DNA of 64,000 nt from Streptococcus suis (GCF_024509525.1 NZ_JAMWEM010000007.1:1-64000), one strand, 5' to 3'; shown: positions 46,018 through 56,971, counted from the first letter of the stretch. Translations and numbers: made by a program. The notes: a model not told the origin generated them from the letters alone.

Positions 46018-47550
46018 ATGCTACTAACCACTCAACACCTAACTCTCGACCATCAAAAAGATTTAAGAACCTTGGTTCACGACCTAAACCTCATTGTCAA
46101 CCCTGGCGATAAAATAGCTATCATCGGCGAAGAAGGAAATGGAAAATCCAGTCTATTACTCACCTTGATGGATGCAACTCTTGTCACAGATTACCTACTC
46201 CTATCCGGCAATATTCAACGACATTTTCATTCGCCTGTCTATATTCCCCAAAGTCTTCCACTGGAAATAGCAGAGCTGACCTTAAACGACTACATCTTCG
46301 GAGATATAGAAAAGGACATTGATTACGGTCTGCTCTACCTCTATGCTGACCAGCTTCAGTTTGACAGCGAACGATTTGCCAGTCAACAATTGATTGGAAG
46401 CCTGTCAGGTGGCGAAAAATTAAAAATTCAGTTAATAAAATCTCTAGCAACTCCATCTGATATTATTTTTCTGGATGAGCCGTCCAATGACTTGGATTTA
46501 GATACCTTACTTTGGCTTGAAAACTATATCATTACTAGCCCTAACACCATTCTATTTGTTTCCCACGATGAAGACTTTCTTAGCAGAACAGCTACAAAAA
46601 TCATTCACCTAGAATCTGTTAAGAAGAAAACACTTGCTCAAACTAAGGTTGAAGAACTGGACTACCAGGATTACGCATTGGGACGCCAACAAGCCTATCA
46701 GAAACAAGTCCAACAAGCTCGGAACGACCAAAAAGAATTTGACAAAGCCATGAACAAGCACCTACGTCAAAAATCACAGGTTCGTCATACCTTGCTCAAC
46801 ACCCATGATGCCACACTAGGACGGCTTATAGCCAAGAAAATGAAAAATGTCTTATCACGTGAAAAACGCTATGAAAGAATGAAGGAAAATCTCACACAAG
46901 TTCCTTTTCATGAAGATGCCATTTCCCTCTTCTTCTCAGACATTTCACCACTAACAGCTAGAAAACAAGTGCTTCACTTAGAAAACTTCCAATTAAAGGT
47001 TGACGAGCGACTACTCGTTCAAAACATCCATTTCAACATAAATGGGCAAGATAAGATTGGTATCATTGGCTCGAATGGAATTGGTAAATCCAGCTTTCTA
47101 AAGATCATCTATCAGAAACTCAGGCAACGAGCAGATATAAACTTGGGCTACATGCCTCAGCACTATACAGAAGTTCTTGATGAGTCTAACACTCCACTTG
47201 ATTTTTTATTAGAAAATGGCAATCGTGAGCAGGAACAACTTATCTTAACGCATCTAGCCAGTCTGCAGTTTACACGACAAGAAGTTCATCACAAGATCTG
47301 TGAACTTTCGGGGGGACAAAAAGCCAAGTTACTCTTGTTAAAAATGGTTCTTGAACAAGCCAATTTTCTTTTATTAGATGAACCCAGTCGAAACTTCTCT
47401 CCCACTTCTCAGCCATATATTCGTCAACTATTTGCCGATTATTCAGGTGGCTTGGTATGCGTATCACATGACAGACGCTTTTTGAAAGAAGTTTGTCAAA
47501 GAATCTACCGACTAACTGAAAATGGACTGGAAGAACTCAAACAGATATAA
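46018..47550 (+). CDS. ABC-F family ATPase, antibiotic-resistance type
   Basis: The 510-residue protein has two ABC domains and no membrane segments. The first has 'GEEGNGKSS' and 'LSGGEKLKIQL', the second 'GSNGIGKSS' and 'LSGGQKAKLLLL'. A long charged interdomain linker (about 205-295) would reach into the ribosome. Walker B glutamates are followed by PS rather than PT ('LDEPSND', 'LDEPSRN'). The length and the attenuator-controlled expression resemble antibiotic-resistance ABC-F proteins (Vga/Lsa/VmlR group). No specific drug can be assigned. AAAGGAGG precedes the ATG. Confidence 0.85.
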   Translation: MLLTTQHLTLDHQKDLRTLVHDLNLIVNPGDKIAIIGEEGNGKSSLLLTLMDATLVTDYLLLSGNIQRHFHSPVYIPQSLPLEIAELTLNDYIFGDIEKDIDYGLLYLYADQLQFDSERFASQQLIGSLSGGEKLKIQLIKSLATPSDIIFLDEPSNDLDLDTLLWLENYIITSPNTILFVSHDEDFLSRTATKIIHLESVKKKTLAQTKVEELDYQDYALGRQQAYQKQVQQARNDQKEFDKAMNKHLRQKSQVRHTLLNTHDATLGRLIAKKMKNVLSREKRYERMKENLTQVPFHEDAISLFFSDISPLTARKQVLHLENFQLKVDERLLVQNIHFNINGQDKIGIIGSNGIGKSSFLKIIYQKLRQRADINLGYMPQHYTEVLDESNTPLDFLLENGNREQEQLILTHLASLQFTRQEVHHKICELSGGQKAKLLLLKMVLEQANFLLLDEPSRNFSPTSQPYIRQLFADYSGGLVCVSHDRRFLKEVCQRIYRLTENGLEELKQI

Positions 47551-47590
47551 AAAAGGAAAATGGCACACACGCCAAATTTCCTTTTATTTA
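47551..47590. terminator. Bidirectional terminator between ABC-F and metY
   Basis: AAAAGGAAA..TGGC pairs with GCCA..TTTCCTTTT around ACACAC. It lies right after the ABC-F stop and before the convergent metY stop. Confidence 0.7.
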
Positions 47591-47627
47591 TTCATAAAGA
47601 ATGAAATCATGCCATTCAATTCAAAGC

Positions 47628-48908
47628 CTATAATTTATCAAGAGCAAGTTGCAAATCTTCAATCAAATCATTGATATTTTCAAGACCAACAGATAGGCGG
47701 ATTTGATTTGGTGTGACCCCAGCAGCAAGTAAATCTTCTGAAGCTAACTGGGCGTGCGTAGTTGTAGCTGGATGAACTACTAGTGATTTAGCATCGGCAA
47801 CGTTTGCTAGATTAGAAAAGATTTCCAAACTATCAATAACCTTACGCGCTTCTTCTGCTCCGCCTTTTACTTGGAAAGAGAAAATAGAGCCAACTCCCTT
47901 AGGCAGGTATTTATCCGCCAAAGCCTTATAAGGACTATCTGGAAGTGATGGATAATTGACCGACTCAACATTAGGGTGATTGAGCAAGAAATCTACAATC
48001 TTTTCAGCATTAGATACATGACGCTCTACACGGAGAGACAAGGTTTCTAACCCTTGCAAAAGCAAGAAGGCGTTGAATGGAGAAAGGGCAGCACCTGTAT
48101 CACGAAGTAATTGTACACGAACTGCTACAATAAATGCAGCTGCACCAATATCACGAGTATAACTAATGTTATGATAGCTTGGATCTTCTTCAACAAATTG
48201 CGGAAACTTACCAGATGCCGCCCAGTCAAACTTGCCGCTATCGACAATCACACCGCCAATGGTCGTACCATGCCCACCGATAAACTTGGTTGCTGAATGG
48301 ACTACAATATCAACACCATGAGAAAATACATTAATCAAATATGGGGTTGCGAAGGTATTATCTGAAACAAGCGGGATGTGGTGGGTGTGTGCAATTTCTG
48401 CCAATTTTTCAAGATCAGGAATATTGATAACAGGATTTCCCAAGGTTTCAATAAATACCAGTTTTGTATTATCTTTAATCGCAGCTTCTACCGCTTCAAA
48501 ATCATCAATATCTACAAAGCTTGTTGTAATACCATAGCGAGGAAGGGTTTCTTTGAATAGGTTAAAAGTCCCACCATAGAGTGTCGTTGCTGCCACAATG
48601 TGATCGCCAGCATGCGCTAATGCTAGAATAGTGTATGTGATGGCTGCCATTCCTGAAGAAGTGCCCAAGGCACCAATACCACCTTCTAAAGCTGCCACAC
48701 GATTTTCAAAAGTAGAGACCGTCGGATTCGTGATACGAGTATAGATATTCCCCGGTTTACGTAAAGCGAATAAATCTTCTGCTTCTTGAGCATCTTCAAA
48801 TACATAGGAAGTGGTTTGATAAATCGGTACTGCGCGTGATTTTGATGCGGGGTCAACTTCCTGCCCAGCATGGAGTTGAAGGGTTTCAAATGAAAATTCT
48901 CTAGTCAT
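47628..48908 (-). CDS. metY: O-acetylhomoserine (thiol)-lyase
   Basis: The 426-residue PLP enzyme of the Cys/Met metabolism family makes homocysteine from O-acetylhomoserine and sulfide. Visible blocks are '[20 protein letters not shown]', 'DNTFATPYL' and the PLP lysine in '[12 protein letters not shown]' (near residue 207). The length of 426 fits MetY rather than the shorter MetB/MetC. It stands alone between two terminators. No riboswitch is evident upstream. Confidence 0.93.
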   Translation of the reverse strand: MTREFSFETLQLHAGQEVDPASKSRAVPIYQTTSYVFEDAQEAEDLFALRKPGNIYTRITNPTVSTFENRVAALEGGIGALGTSSGMAAITYTILALAHAGDHIVAATTLYGGTFNLFKETLPRYGITTSFVDIDDFEAVEAAIKDNTKLVFIETLGNPVINIPDLEKLAEIAHTHHIPLVSDNTFATPYLINVFSHGVDIVVHSATKFIGGHGTTIGGVIVDSGKFDWAASGKFPQFVEEDPSYHNISYTRDIGAAAFIVAVRVQLLRDTGAALSPFNAFLLLQGLETLSLRVERHVSNAEKIVDFLLNHPNVESVNYPSLPDSPYKALADKYLPKGVGSIFSFQVKGGAEEARKVIDSLEIFSNLANVADAKSLVVHPATTTHAQLASEDLLAAGVTPNQIRLSVGLENINDLIEDLQLALDKL

Positions 48909-48980
48909 AATGCTTTCTCCTATTATGTTTTATTGTATTGTACATCAATTTTAGAAACTTAGCTAATAGAAATTTCATTC

Positions 48981-49011
48981 AAAAAGGCATAGCTAATAGC
49001 TATACCTTTTT
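48981..49011 (-). terminator. Terminator of the pst-phoU operon
   Basis: AAAAAGGTATAGCT and AGCTATGCCTTTTT form a long stem with a 3-4 nt loop on the minus strand, just after phoU. Confidence 0.8.
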
Positions 49012-49026
49012 GAAAACAATGTTAGA

Positions 49027-49683
49027 CTACAGTTCAGTAATTTTCCCTGTTTTTAAGAAAACAACCCATTCACAAATATTCTTTGCGTAATCACCAATAC
49101 GTTCCAAATAGGAAATGACTTGGAAATAATCACGACCTGCAATGAGTGATTCCGGATTTTTTTGAATTTCTTCTGTTGCTAAATCACGAATTTTGTCATA
49201 ATAATTGTTGATGAGTTCATCTTGCGCAGCAACTTCGTAAGCTTGCTCAAGATCACTAGAATTTAAATAGAGTTCCAATGCAGCTTCTACTAATTTCCGT
49301 ACTTCACGTCCCATTCGCTTAATCTCTTCTTCTACAACTTCGATGCGAACTTCGCCTTTCATACGAATAGTAGCTTCTGCAATTGACACAGCATGATCTC
49401 CCATGCGCTCCATATCGCTAGTTGCCTTTAAAACAGTGATGACTGTGCGTAAATCTGTAGATACAGGCTGCTGTAAAGCAATGATTTCCAATGATTTTTG
49501 TTCTAATTTGATTTCAAATTCATTGATTTTTTTGTCGGCTTCAATGACCTCTTTAGCCAATTCGCGATCGTGGGTAATAAAGGCGCGGACAGCATTATTA
49601 AGCTGCGCTAGAACTTCGTTTCCCATTGCGTAAAATTGATTATGCAATTTATCCAGTTCTGTTTCAAATTGTGAGCGTAACAT
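49027..49683 (-). CDS. phoU: Phosphate regulatory protein PhoU
   Basis: The 218-residue protein consists of two three-helix PhoU repeats, with 'DMERMGDHAVSIAE' and 'YLERIGDYAKNICEW' giving the metal-binding ExxxD signatures. PhoU restrains the Pst transporter and phosphate signalling. It is the last gene of the operon. Confidence 0.95.
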   Translation of the reverse strand: MLRSQFETELDKLHNQFYAMGNEVLAQLNNAVRAFITHDRELAKEVIEADKKINEFEIKLEQKSLEIIALQQPVSTDLRTVITVLKATSDMERMGDHAVSIAEATIRMKGEVRIEVVEEEIKRMGREVRKLVEAALELYLNSSDLEQAYEVAAQDELINNYYDKIRDLATEEIQKNPESLIAGRDYFQVISYLERIGDYAKNICEWVVFLKTGKITEL

Positions 49684-49709
49684 ATTTTTCTCCTTATTGT
49701 AGGGGCAGA

Positions 49710-50468
49710 TTATCCAAATTTACCTGTAATATAGTCTTCTGTTTCTTTATGAGCTGGGTTTAAGAACATATCTTTGGTCTTGTTGTACTCAATCAAATCT
49801 CCGTCTAGGAAGAAACCAGTACGATCTGAGATACGGGATGCTTGTTGCATTGAACGTGTCACCAGAACCATAGTATACTTATCCTTTAAGCCATACAGGG
49901 TATCTTCAATCTTACCAGCTGAAATCGGATCAAGCGCTGATGTAGGCTCATCTAGTAAAATAATCTTTGGACTTGTTGCCAATACCCGTGCTACACAGAC
50001 GCGTTGCTGCTGACCGCCTGATAGACCAATAGCTGAATCATGTAAGCGATCTTTAACTTCATCCCAAATAGACGCACCGATTAATGATTTTTCTACTGCT
50101 TCATCTAGAACTTTCTTATCCTTTACACCATTGATACGAAGACCATAAACCACGTTCTCATAAATGGACATTGGGAATGGGTTGGGTTGTTGGAAAACCA
50201 TACCAATCTCTTTACGGAGGTCAACTGTGTCCGTACGCGGGCTATAAATGTTCTTGCCGTTGTAGTCAATCGCACCTGTCAGAGTCACTTCTGGGTTCAA
50301 GTCACCCATACGGTTAATGGAACGCAAGAGAGTTGACTTTCCTGAACCTGACGGACCAATCAAGGCCGTGATTTCATTTGGATAAAACTCCATGGAAACA
50401 TTGTTCAAGGCCTTCTTTTTGTTGTAGTAAACAGACAAATCTTTTACTTGTAAAATAGGTGATGTCAT
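49710..50468 (-). CDS. pstB: Phosphate ABC transporter ATPase PstB (second copy)
   Basis: The 252-residue ATPase has Walker A 'GPSGSGKST', signature 'LSGGQQQR' and '[13 protein letters not shown]'. It has Ser in place of His in the switch region ('[12 protein letters not shown]' rather than THNMQQ), unlike its neighbour. Tandem pstB genes are normal in streptococci. Confidence 0.94.
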   Translation of the reverse strand: MTSPILQVKDLSVYYNKKKALNNVSMEFYPNEITALIGPSGSGKSTLLRSINRMGDLNPEVTLTGAIDYNGKNIYSPRTDTVDLRKEIGMVFQQPNPFPMSIYENVVYGLRINGVKDKKVLDEAVEKSLIGASIWDEVKDRLHDSAIGLSGGQQQRVCVARVLATSPKIILLDEPTSALDPISAGKIEDTLYGLKDKYTMVLVTRSMQQASRISDRTGFFLDGDLIEYNKTKDMFLNPAHKETEDYITGKFG

Positions 50469-50479
50469 TTTTTACCTCT

Positions 50480-51283
50480 CTAACCAAAGTGACCTGAAAC
50501 GTAGTCGTTGGTGGATTTCAATTTGGCATTCTGGAAAATATTAGTGGTCTTGTCGTACTCGATCAAGTCACCAAGATAGAAGAATGCAGTGTAATCACTA
50601 GCACGAGCTGCTTGTTGCATATTGTGCGTTACGATGATAATGGTATAGTTTTTCTTAAGCTCAAACATGGTTTCTTCCAACTGCATAGTCGCAATCGGGT
50701 CCAAGGCTGAAGCAGGCTCGTCCATAAGCAGGATTTCTGGCTTCACAGAAATCGCACGAGCGATGCACAGACGTTGTTGCTGACCACCTGACAGGGTCAA
50801 GGCTGACTTGTGCAAATCGTCTTTGACTTGATCCCAAAGGGCTGCTTGCTTGAGCGAAGTTTCAACAATCTCGTCCAAGACCTTCTTGTCTTTTACCCCA
50901 GCACGTTCATGCGGGAAGGTGATGTTGTTGTAGATTGATTTTGCAAATGGGTTGGGGCGTTGGAAAACCATGCCGATATGCTTGCGAATCTCGTACACAT
51001 TCATATCTGGACGGTTGACATCGATTCCTTCATAGAGAATCTGCCCTGTTACCTTGGCAATATCAATGGTGTCATTCATCCGGTTCAAGCTACGAAGATA
51101 GGTTGACTTTCCGCAGCCAGAAGGACCGATGAGAGCTGTAATTTTATTTTTTTCAAACTGCATATCAATGCCCTTGATTGCTTCATTTTTACCGTAGTAA
51201 ACGTGCAAGTCTTTGGTTGAAAGGGCAATTTTATCTTCTGGAAAAGTAATGATATGGCGTTCATTCCAGTTATATTCTGCCAT
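50480..51283 (-). CDS. pstB: Phosphate ABC transporter ATPase PstB (first copy)
   Basis: The 267-residue ATPase has Walker A 'GPSGCGKST', signature 'LSGGQQQR', '[13 protein letters not shown]' and switch '[11 protein letters not shown]'. It pairs with PstA and PstC. It starts 25 nt after pstA stops. Confidence 0.95.
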   Translation of the reverse strand: MAEYNWNERHIITFPEDKIALSTKDLHVYYGKNEAIKGIDMQFEKNKITALIGPSGCGKSTYLRSLNRMNDTIDIAKVTGQILYEGIDVNRPDMNVYEIRKHIGMVFQRPNPFAKSIYNNITFPHERAGVKDKKVLDEIVETSLKQAALWDQVKDDLHKSALTLSGGQQQRLCIARAISVKPEILLMDEPASALDPIATMQLEETMFELKKNYTIIIVTHNMQQAARASDYTAFFYLGDLIEYDKTTNIFQNAKLKSTNDYVSGHFG

Positions 51284-51308
51284 TGTTTCTCCTTATAACG
51301 TTGCCTTC

Positions 51309-52193
51309 TTAGGCTGAAGTCATTTTTGAATGTAGTTTCTTACCGATGTAACGGGCAGAAAGGTTGAAAATCAAGATAAAGATGAGGAGAATAGCTGCAC
51401 TTCCTGCTGCTACTTCTGTTCCATCTGGAATGGTTCCCTCACTATTGACCTTCCAGATATGTACCGCCAAAGTTTCTGACTGACGGAAGATAGAGATTGG
51501 ACTAGTAATACTGAGCGGATTCCAGTTAGACCAGTCAAGTGCTGGAGCAGATTGACCTGCCGTATAGATGAGGGCTGCTGCTTCACCGAAGATACGACCC
51601 GATGCCAAGACAATCCCTGTGACAATCCCTGGAAGAGCTTCTGGAATCACAACGTGAATAACTGTTTCCCAACGTGACAAACCAAGAGCAAGCCCCGCTT
51701 CACGCTGTGTATGGTGAACGTGACGCAGGCTGTCCTCAACGTTACGTGTCATCTGTGGCAAGTTGAAAACGGTCAAAGCCAAGGCACCAGATAAAATCGA
51801 GAAGCCATATTCAAATTGCACCACGAAGATCAAGTAACCAAACAGACCAACGACAACCGAAGGAAGAGATGACAAAATCTCAATACAGGTACGGATAAAG
51901 TTGGTCAAGGGACCTTTTTTAGCATACTCAGCCAAGTAAATCCCTGCACCAGTTGACAGTGGAACTGAAATGACCAAGGTCACAACTAAAAGGAAAAATG
52001 AGTTGTACAGCTGAATACCGATACCTCCACCGGCTTTATACGATGAAGACTTGCCTGTCAAGAAATCCCAACTTAAATGTGGAATACCTCTGAGTAAAAT
52101 ATAGAGAATAAGAGCAGTCAAGATAACGACGATAACTGTTGCGATGGAGTAAAGAATCCCCGTCGCAAGTTTATCCATTTTTTTAGCGTGCAT
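51309..52193 (-). CDS. pstA: Phosphate ABC transporter permease PstA
   Basis: The 294-residue permease has six predicted membrane segments and the ABC-permease loop 'EAGLALGLSRWETVIHVVIPEALPG'. It overlaps pstC by 11 bases. It forms the inner-membrane channel with PstC. Confidence 0.95.
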   Translation of the reverse strand: MHAKKMDKLATGILYSIATVIVVILTALILYILLRGIPHLSWDFLTGKSSSYKAGGGIGIQLYNSFFLLVVTLVISVPLSTGAGIYLAEYAKKGPLTNFIRTCIEILSSLPSVVVGLFGYLIFVVQFEYGFSILSGALALTVFNLPQMTRNVEDSLRHVHHTQREAGLALGLSRWETVIHVVIPEALPGIVTGIVLASGRIFGEAAALIYTAGQSAPALDWSNWNPLSITSPISIFRQSETLAVHIWKVNSEGTIPDGTEVAAGSAAILLIFILIFNLSARYIGKKLHSKMTSA

Positions 52194-53100
52194 AGTTTTT
52201 CTTACCCTCTCTTGTAATAAATTTCATAACTAAATTGAAGATTAGACTCATGACCAAGAGGACAAGGGCAAGAGACCAGAGAACGTTGTTTTGAACAGTA
52301 CCCATAACCGTGTTACCGATACCCATGGTCAAAACAGATGTCAAAGTAGCTGCTGGTGTTGTCAATGAAGTTGGGATAACTGCTGAATTACCAACTACCA
52401 TTTGAATCGCCAAGGCCTCACCGAAGGCACGGGCCATACCGAAGATAACTGCTGTGAAAATACCTGGCTTGGCAGCGTTCAAAATAACACGCCAGATTGT
52501 CTGCCAACGAGTTGCCCCCATTGCCAAACTCGCTTCACGGTAATGACGTGGAACCGCTCGCAAGCTATCTACTGTCATGAAGGTTACCGTTGGCAAAATC
52601 ATAACGAAGAGTACGAAGACTCCTGACAGGATACCGAAACCTGTACCGCCAAAGATAGAGCGGACAAAGGGTACCACGATCTGCAGACCGATAAATCCAT
52701 ACACAACCGACGGAATACCGACCAACAATTCGATAACAGGTTGCAAGATTTTAGCTCCACGTTTTGGTGAGATTTCTGTCATAAAGACTGCTGCACCAAT
52801 CGCAATCGGGGTCGCCACTAAGGCTGACAAAATCGTTACGATGAAGGAACCAGAAATCATTGGCAAGGCACCGAAGATTTTTGAACTTGGCTCCCACTTG
52901 CTACCAAATAGGAAATCTGTAATGCTCACGCCGTCTACAAAAAAAGTAGAGAGACCACGTTGGGCAACGAAAATTAAAATCATCGCTACGATGAAAACAA
53001 TGAGTGAAAGGCAAAGGAAGGTAATCACCTTACCAAACCGCTCGAGTCGTGAGTTTTTAGAAGGTGAACTCAATTCTTTTGCAAGTTGTTGCTTGTTCAT
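52183..53100 (-). CDS. pstC: Phosphate ABC transporter permease PstC
   Basis: The 305-residue permease has a cytoplasmic N-terminus and about six membrane segments, with the loop 'EASLAMGATRWQTIWRVILNAA'. It follows pstS by two bases and overlaps pstA. Confidence 0.95.
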   Translation of the reverse strand: MNKQQLAKELSSPSKNSRLERFGKVITFLCLSLIVFIVAMILIFVAQRGLSTFFVDGVSITDFLFGSKWEPSSKIFGALPMISGSFIVTILSALVATPIAIGAAVFMTEISPKRGAKILQPVIELLVGIPSVVYGFIGLQIVVPFVRSIFGGTGFGILSGVFVLFVMILPTVTFMTVDSLRAVPRHYREASLAMGATRWQTIWRVILNAAKPGIFTAVIFGMARAFGEALAIQMVVGNSAVIPTSLTTPAATLTSVLTMGIGNTVMGTVQNNVLWSLALVLLVMSLIFNLVMKFITREGKKNYAR

Positions 53101-53102
53101 GT

Positions 53103-53972
53103 TTACTCCTTAACTGTGACAGTACCATCAACTGACTTCTCTACCTTCATATCGTGGACAGAGATGTAGCCCATACTTTCGACGATGCCATACTGCACTT
53201 CGTCTGACATCATGTATTCTAAGAATTCCTTTGTCAGATCTGTTGGCTCTCCCTTGGTGTACATATGTTCGTAAGACCAGATTGGCCAGTCATTTGTTGT
53301 TACATTCTCTGCAGTTGGTTCAAAACCGTTCAATTTAATGGTTTTGACGCTATCATCAAGATAAGCAAATGAAAGATATGAAATCGCTCCTGGCGTTTGA
53401 CTTACAATGGATTTAACCATTCCGTTTGAATCCTGTTCCTGACTTTGAGTCGCCACCTCTCCATCCATGATAATGTTATCAAAGGTTGCACGTGATCCAG
53501 AACTTGCTGCACGGTTGATGATGGAAATCTCCAAATCCTTTCCGCCCAGCTCTTTCCAGTTCGTAATCTCACCAGTGAAAATTTTACGGAGTTCTTCTGT
53601 TGTCAAGTCGTCAACTGTCACTTTTTCATTGACGATAACGGCTAGACCAGCTACAGCTACTTGGTGATCTACCAAGGCTGTCGCATCAATTCCATCCTTT
53701 TCCTCTGCAAATACGTCTGAGTTACCGATTTGTACAGCACCTGATTGGACCTGTGACAGACCTGTACCAGATCCTCCACCTTGTACATTGACAGACTTAC
53801 CTAGATTAGCCGAGCCGAATTCATCTGCTGCAGCTTCAACCAATGGTTGTAAAGCTGTAGAGCCAACTGCAGTAATGGATTCTCCACGGTCAATCCAAGA
53901 TGCGCAAGCAGAAAGTGAGAGACTAGCTACTACTAACCCAACTGCCATTCCAAGCTTATGCTTTGTTTTCAT
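53103..53972 (-). CDS. pstS: Phosphate-binding lipoprotein PstS
   Basis: The 289-residue protein has a lipoprotein signal with lipobox 'LSAC' (20-23) and the phosphate-binding fold with '[17 protein letters not shown]', '[11 protein letters not shown]' and '[15 protein letters not shown]'. It captures phosphate outside the membrane. It is the first gene of pstSCAB1B2-phoU. Confidence 0.95.
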   Translation of the reverse strand: MKTKHKLGMAVGLVVASLSLSACASWIDRGESITAVGSTALQPLVEAAADEFGSANLGKSVNVQGGGSGTGLSQVQSGAVQIGNSDVFAEEKDGIDATALVDHQVAVAGLAVIVNEKVTVDDLTTEELRKIFTGEITNWKELGGKDLEISIINRAASSGSRATFDNIIMDGEVATQSQEQDSNGMVKSIVSQTPGAISYLSFAYLDDSVKTIKLNGFEPTAENVTTNDWPIWSYEHMYTKGEPTDLTKEFLEYMMSDEVQYGIVESMGYISVHDMKVEKSVDGTVTVKE

Positions 53973-54060
53973 GTGTATGTTTCCTTTACATTTTTCAGTG
54001 GAAATCCTCTTGATTTTCTTTGTATTTCACATCGTATTTACAAGATTTTTCCACTAGTCC

Positions 54061-54089
54061 ACTATATCACATAACTTTCCAACTTGCAA
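54061..54089 (-). promoter_or_regulatory. Promoter of the pst operon
   Basis: On the minus strand -35 TTGCAA (54,089-54,084), a 17-bp spacer and -10 TATAGT (54,066-54,061). A repeated AGTGGA around 54,045-54,062 lies at the start point. Confidence 0.6.
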
Positions 54090-54107
54090 AATATTTTTGT
54101 TGATTTT

Positions 54108-55412
54108 TTAGGAAAATCGTAGTCCCTTTGGAAAGCTGTTTTTAAGGGTTCCATCAACGATTTTACCAAATCCTAGACCGTTGCCTTTTACAGCAATTTG
54201 ATACCAGCCATTTGGTAAATCTGTTGGAACAGCAACCGTCTGTCCAGCTGCATAACGATAGAAGTCCTCTTCGGAGATTTCCACCCGTTTTTGCACTTCG
54301 CTACTAGTCAGGGCCAGCCCCAGAGCAAAGCTTGGCTCGAAGCGTTTTTTCTTGAAAATCCCAAGGTGTAATCCATTTCGGGCAATTCTGACCTTGGAAA
54401 GATCTGGTAAGCCAGTTGGTAAGAGATAAAGATTGTCACCGAAGACTTGCAATAGTCCGTCTAAGTCGATTGTCAAGTGTTGCTTAGCAAATTCCTGCCA
54501 AAGCTGGACTTGTTCACGCGTCAAATTAGACTTGCCAGACTTGATTTTCTTGGATGTTCGGTCACCAGTAGATTGGAATTTAGCCACAAACTGCCCTTCT
54601 CCCTTAAAATGATGTGGGTACATCCGTGCCGTTTGCGGAAAACCAATTCCTTCGACCATACCATTGATTTTCGGTACAGGAAGCAGTTCCAAGTCGTACT
54701 CTTCTAGCAACCAAGCTACTATTTCTTCGTTTTCTTCTGGCGACCAGGTGCAAGTAGAATAAACCAACTGCCCATTAGGAGCCAGCATCTCCATAGCTGA
54801 CTCTAGAATTTCCCTTTGTAGCGCTGCACATTGACTTGGATAATCTTTGTTCCAATACTGAATTGCATCAGGATCTTTACGGAACATTCCTTCACCCGAA
54901 CAAGGAGCATCTAGAACAATCAGGTCAAAATAAGCCGGAAAAAACTTGGCCAAACGGTCGGCAGACTCGTTGGTCACAACGACATTGCGAGCTCCAAAGC
55001 GTTCGATATTTTCAGCCAGTATCTTGGACCGTTTACTGGAAATTTCATTGCTGACTAAGATGCCTGTGTTGTCTAAATAGGAAAGAAGGTGGGTGGATTT
55101 GCCTCCAGGCGCCGCGGCCAGATCCAGTACTCGCCAATTTTTCTGCGGAGCTGCTACTTGACCAACTACCTGTGCGGCGGGTTCTTGGGAATAGACCAAG
55201 CCTGTCACGTGCTCAGGGGATTTTCCCGAAACCTTACCGTAGTAAGACCAAGACATCTCTGGAATAGCAGTTGGGAACTCCTGCTGGCTCTCCTTTAGGG
55301 GATTGGTGCGAAAACCTGAAACAGCAGGCTCTGCAAAGCTCTCAAAAAATGCTTGTGCTTCCGCTCCAAGCATTTGATTGTATTTATCAATGAATTCCTG
55401 AGGTAACTTCAT
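54108..55412 (-). CDS. rsmF: rRNA cytosine-C5 methyltransferase RsmF-like
   Basis: The 434-residue protein has an N-terminal RNA-binding part and a NOL1/NOP2/Sun catalytic domain. 'DLAAAPGGKSTHLLS' binds SAM. The two catalytic cysteines are in 'DAPCSGEG' and 'YSTCTWSPEEN'. A C-terminal PUA-like extension follows ('LPNGWYQIAVKGNGLGFGKI'). It methylates a cytosine of 16S rRNA. It overlaps the phosphatase gene by 26 bases. Confidence 0.92.
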   Translation of the reverse strand: MKLPQEFIDKYNQMLGAEAQAFFESFAEPAVSGFRTNPLKESQQEFPTAIPEMSWSYYGKVSGKSPEHVTGLVYSQEPAAQVVGQVAAPQKNWRVLDLAAAPGGKSTHLLSYLDNTGILVSNEISSKRSKILAENIERFGARNVVVTNESADRLAKFFPAYFDLIVLDAPCSGEGMFRKDPDAIQYWNKDYPSQCAALQREILESAMEMLAPNGQLVYSTCTWSPEENEEIVAWLLEEYDLELLPVPKINGMVEGIGFPQTARMYPHHFKGEGQFVAKFQSTGDRTSKKIKSGKSNLTREQVQLWQEFAKQHLTIDLDGLLQVFGDNLYLLPTGLPDLSKVRIARNGLHLGIFKKKRFEPSFALGLALTSSEVQKRVEISEEDFYRYAAGQTVAVPTDLPNGWYQIAVKGNGLGFGKIVDGTLKNSFPKGLRFS

Positions 55413-56169
55413 ATGTTAATTTTCCTTTTATCTCTGCTAGCATGGTGGTTGGTAAGAACAAAACATGCTCACGCCCTTCATACGAAGGCTCCTGTCCGTC
55501 AAATCCAACCAAACTGTAACCCAAGGATTGTCCCAGAATAGCAGCAGCTGCGTAATCCCACGGAAATAGATAGGAAGCGTGAATAAGTAAGCGTCCTGAT
55601 AGGACATGGGAAAAACTAATCCCTGCACTGCCATAAGACCGAGTTCCCAGCATTTGATCAGCTAAGTTAGCTAAACCAGCAATATTTTGGGCATAAAGTC
55701 CTGTATTAATACCGATCAAACTTTGAGATAGGGGTTTGGTTTCTGCTGGCGACAGGAGTTGCTCATTCTCATAGACTGGGAATTTCCCTCCACCATGGTA
55801 GAGTTTATCTGCCATGACATCGTAAATTAAGCCAAATTGGCCGATTCCATCCTCAAAATAAGCTAATAGTATCGCAAAATCAGTCTTCTGGGCAATAAAA
55901 TTAGAAGTCCCATCAATTGGATCAATGACCCACACTCGCCCTTCCTTAATCGGACTACGCTGTTCGCTCTCCTCACCATAGATTAAATCGTGAGGGTAGC
56001 AAGCTATAATTTGTTCAACTAGTAGCTCTTGAACTTGATGGTCTAGTTGAGTTGCTAAATCTGTGAAATGACCTTTGATTTCAATATCTAATTGATCATG
56101 TAAATGCAAACGAAGAAAATCTCCTGCATCTAAAATCAGTTTTTGGGCAAACTTATATTTAGATTTCAA
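55387..56169 (-). CDS. suhB: Inositol monophosphatase family protein
   Basis: A TTG at 56,169, after AGAAGGGAG, is preferred. Longer readings lie wholly inside the UPF0223 gene, and this gives the usual 260-residue length. Metal-binding motifs are 'GEESEQ' and '[12 protein letters not shown]', with '[18 protein letters not shown]' near the C-terminus. The substrate may be inositol phosphate, PAP or another sugar phosphate. Confidence 0.88.
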   Translation of the reverse strand: MKSKYKFAQKLILDAGDFLRLHLHDQLDIEIKGHFTDLATQLDHQVQELLVEQIIACYPHDLIYGEESEQRSPIKEGRVWVIDPIDGTSNFIAQKTDFAILLAYFEDGIGQFGLIYDVMADKLYHGGGKFPVYENEQLLSPAETKPLSQSLIGINTGLYAQNIAGLANLADQMLGTRSYGSAGISFSHVLSGRLLIHASYLFPWDYAAAAILGQSLGYSLVGFDGQEPSYEGREHVLFLPTTMLAEIKGKLTYEVTSGIH

Positions 56170-56437
56170 GACGTACAACTCCCTTCTGCTGCTTTTGAGC
56201 TTGCTGAATAACACGGTAACTTGAATAGCCTGAATTGGCTTCAAATTCCTTGTCAATTTTTCTTTCTTCTCCTTTGCTTCTGACAACATTTTTAAACTCT
56301 TTGTAAGCAATTAAAATTTCTGTTGCCTGTGCTCCGCCTTCATAGGCTGCTTCCACTTGATTCAAAAAAGAAAGCACGGAGGAAATCTCCTCAGTGCTCC
56401 ACGAAAAATCAAGTGGATATGAATATTGTTTGTTCAT
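56159..56437 (-). CDS. UPF0223 family protein
   Basis: The 92-residue helical protein begins '[18 protein letters not shown]', typical of UPF0223. Function is unknown. It is five bases from spx upstream and overlaps the phosphatase start. This order is conserved in streptococci. Confidence 0.9.
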   Translation of the reverse strand: MNKQYSYPLDFSWSTEEISSVLSFLNQVEAAYEGGAQATEILIAYKEFKNVVRSKGEERKIDKEFEANSGYSSYRVIQQAQKQQKGVVRLEI

Positions 56438-56442
56438 ATCAG

Positions 56443-56847
56443 TTACTGTCCTATCTCTGCTTTTAATGTTGCATTTTTTAACTCTTGCTTGCGATAATCC
56501 CTTGGTAAAAAGGCACGAATTTCATCTTCGTTAAATCCAATTTGCATCCTTTTTTCATCTAAAATAATAGGACGTCGCAGCAAACTTGGATAACTTTCAA
56601 TTAGCTCAATCAGCTGGGAAACAGACAATTCATCTACATCGATATTGAGTTTTTGAAAGACCTTGGAACGTGTTGAAATTAAATCATCTGTTCCATTTTC
56701 TGTCAAAGCCAGAATAGCCTTTAACTCATCAGCTGTCAAAGGACTTGTCATAATGTTGTGCTCTGTAAAAGGAACTTGATGATTAGTTAACCAAGCTCTC
56801 GCTTTTCGGCAGCTAGTACAGCTTGGTGATAAAAATAGGGTAATCAT
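56443..56847 (-). CDS. spx: Spx-family transcriptional regulator
   Basis: The ATG at 56,847 follows GAAAGGAG, giving 134 residues, the Spx length. The redox switch 'CTSC' is at residues 10-13, and the C-terminal block '[25 protein letters not shown]' is complete. Spx binds the RNA polymerase alpha subunit and redirects transcription under oxidative stress. Streptococci usually have two copies; which this is cannot be told here. Confidence 0.92.
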   Translation of the reverse strand: MITLFLSPSCTSCRKARAWLTNHQVPFTEHNIMTSPLTADELKAILALTENGTDDLISTRSKVFQKLNIDVDELSVSQLIELIESYPSLLRRPIILDEKRMQIGFNEDEIRAFLPRDYRKQELKNATLKAEIGQ

Positions 56848-56940
56848 AGTAAGCTCCTTTCTACAATATTTCTCGTTTATATTATACACCAAGAAATTAC
56901 AAATGACAAGAAAAATTAGGATTGTTCGACTGACTCTTTG

Positions 56941-56969
56941 TAAAAAAGACAGGAATCGAATCCTGCCTT
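56941..56969 (-). terminator. Terminator of glcK
   Basis: AGGCAGGA and TTCCTGTCTTTT form a stem with a short loop, followed by TTTTT on the minus strand, immediately after the glucokinase stop. Confidence 0.75.
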
Positions 56970-56971
56970 TC

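Noticed and set aside
49710..51283. Two adjacent pstB genes as an unusual duplication
   Set aside because: Tandem pstB copies are the usual layout of streptococcal pst operons.
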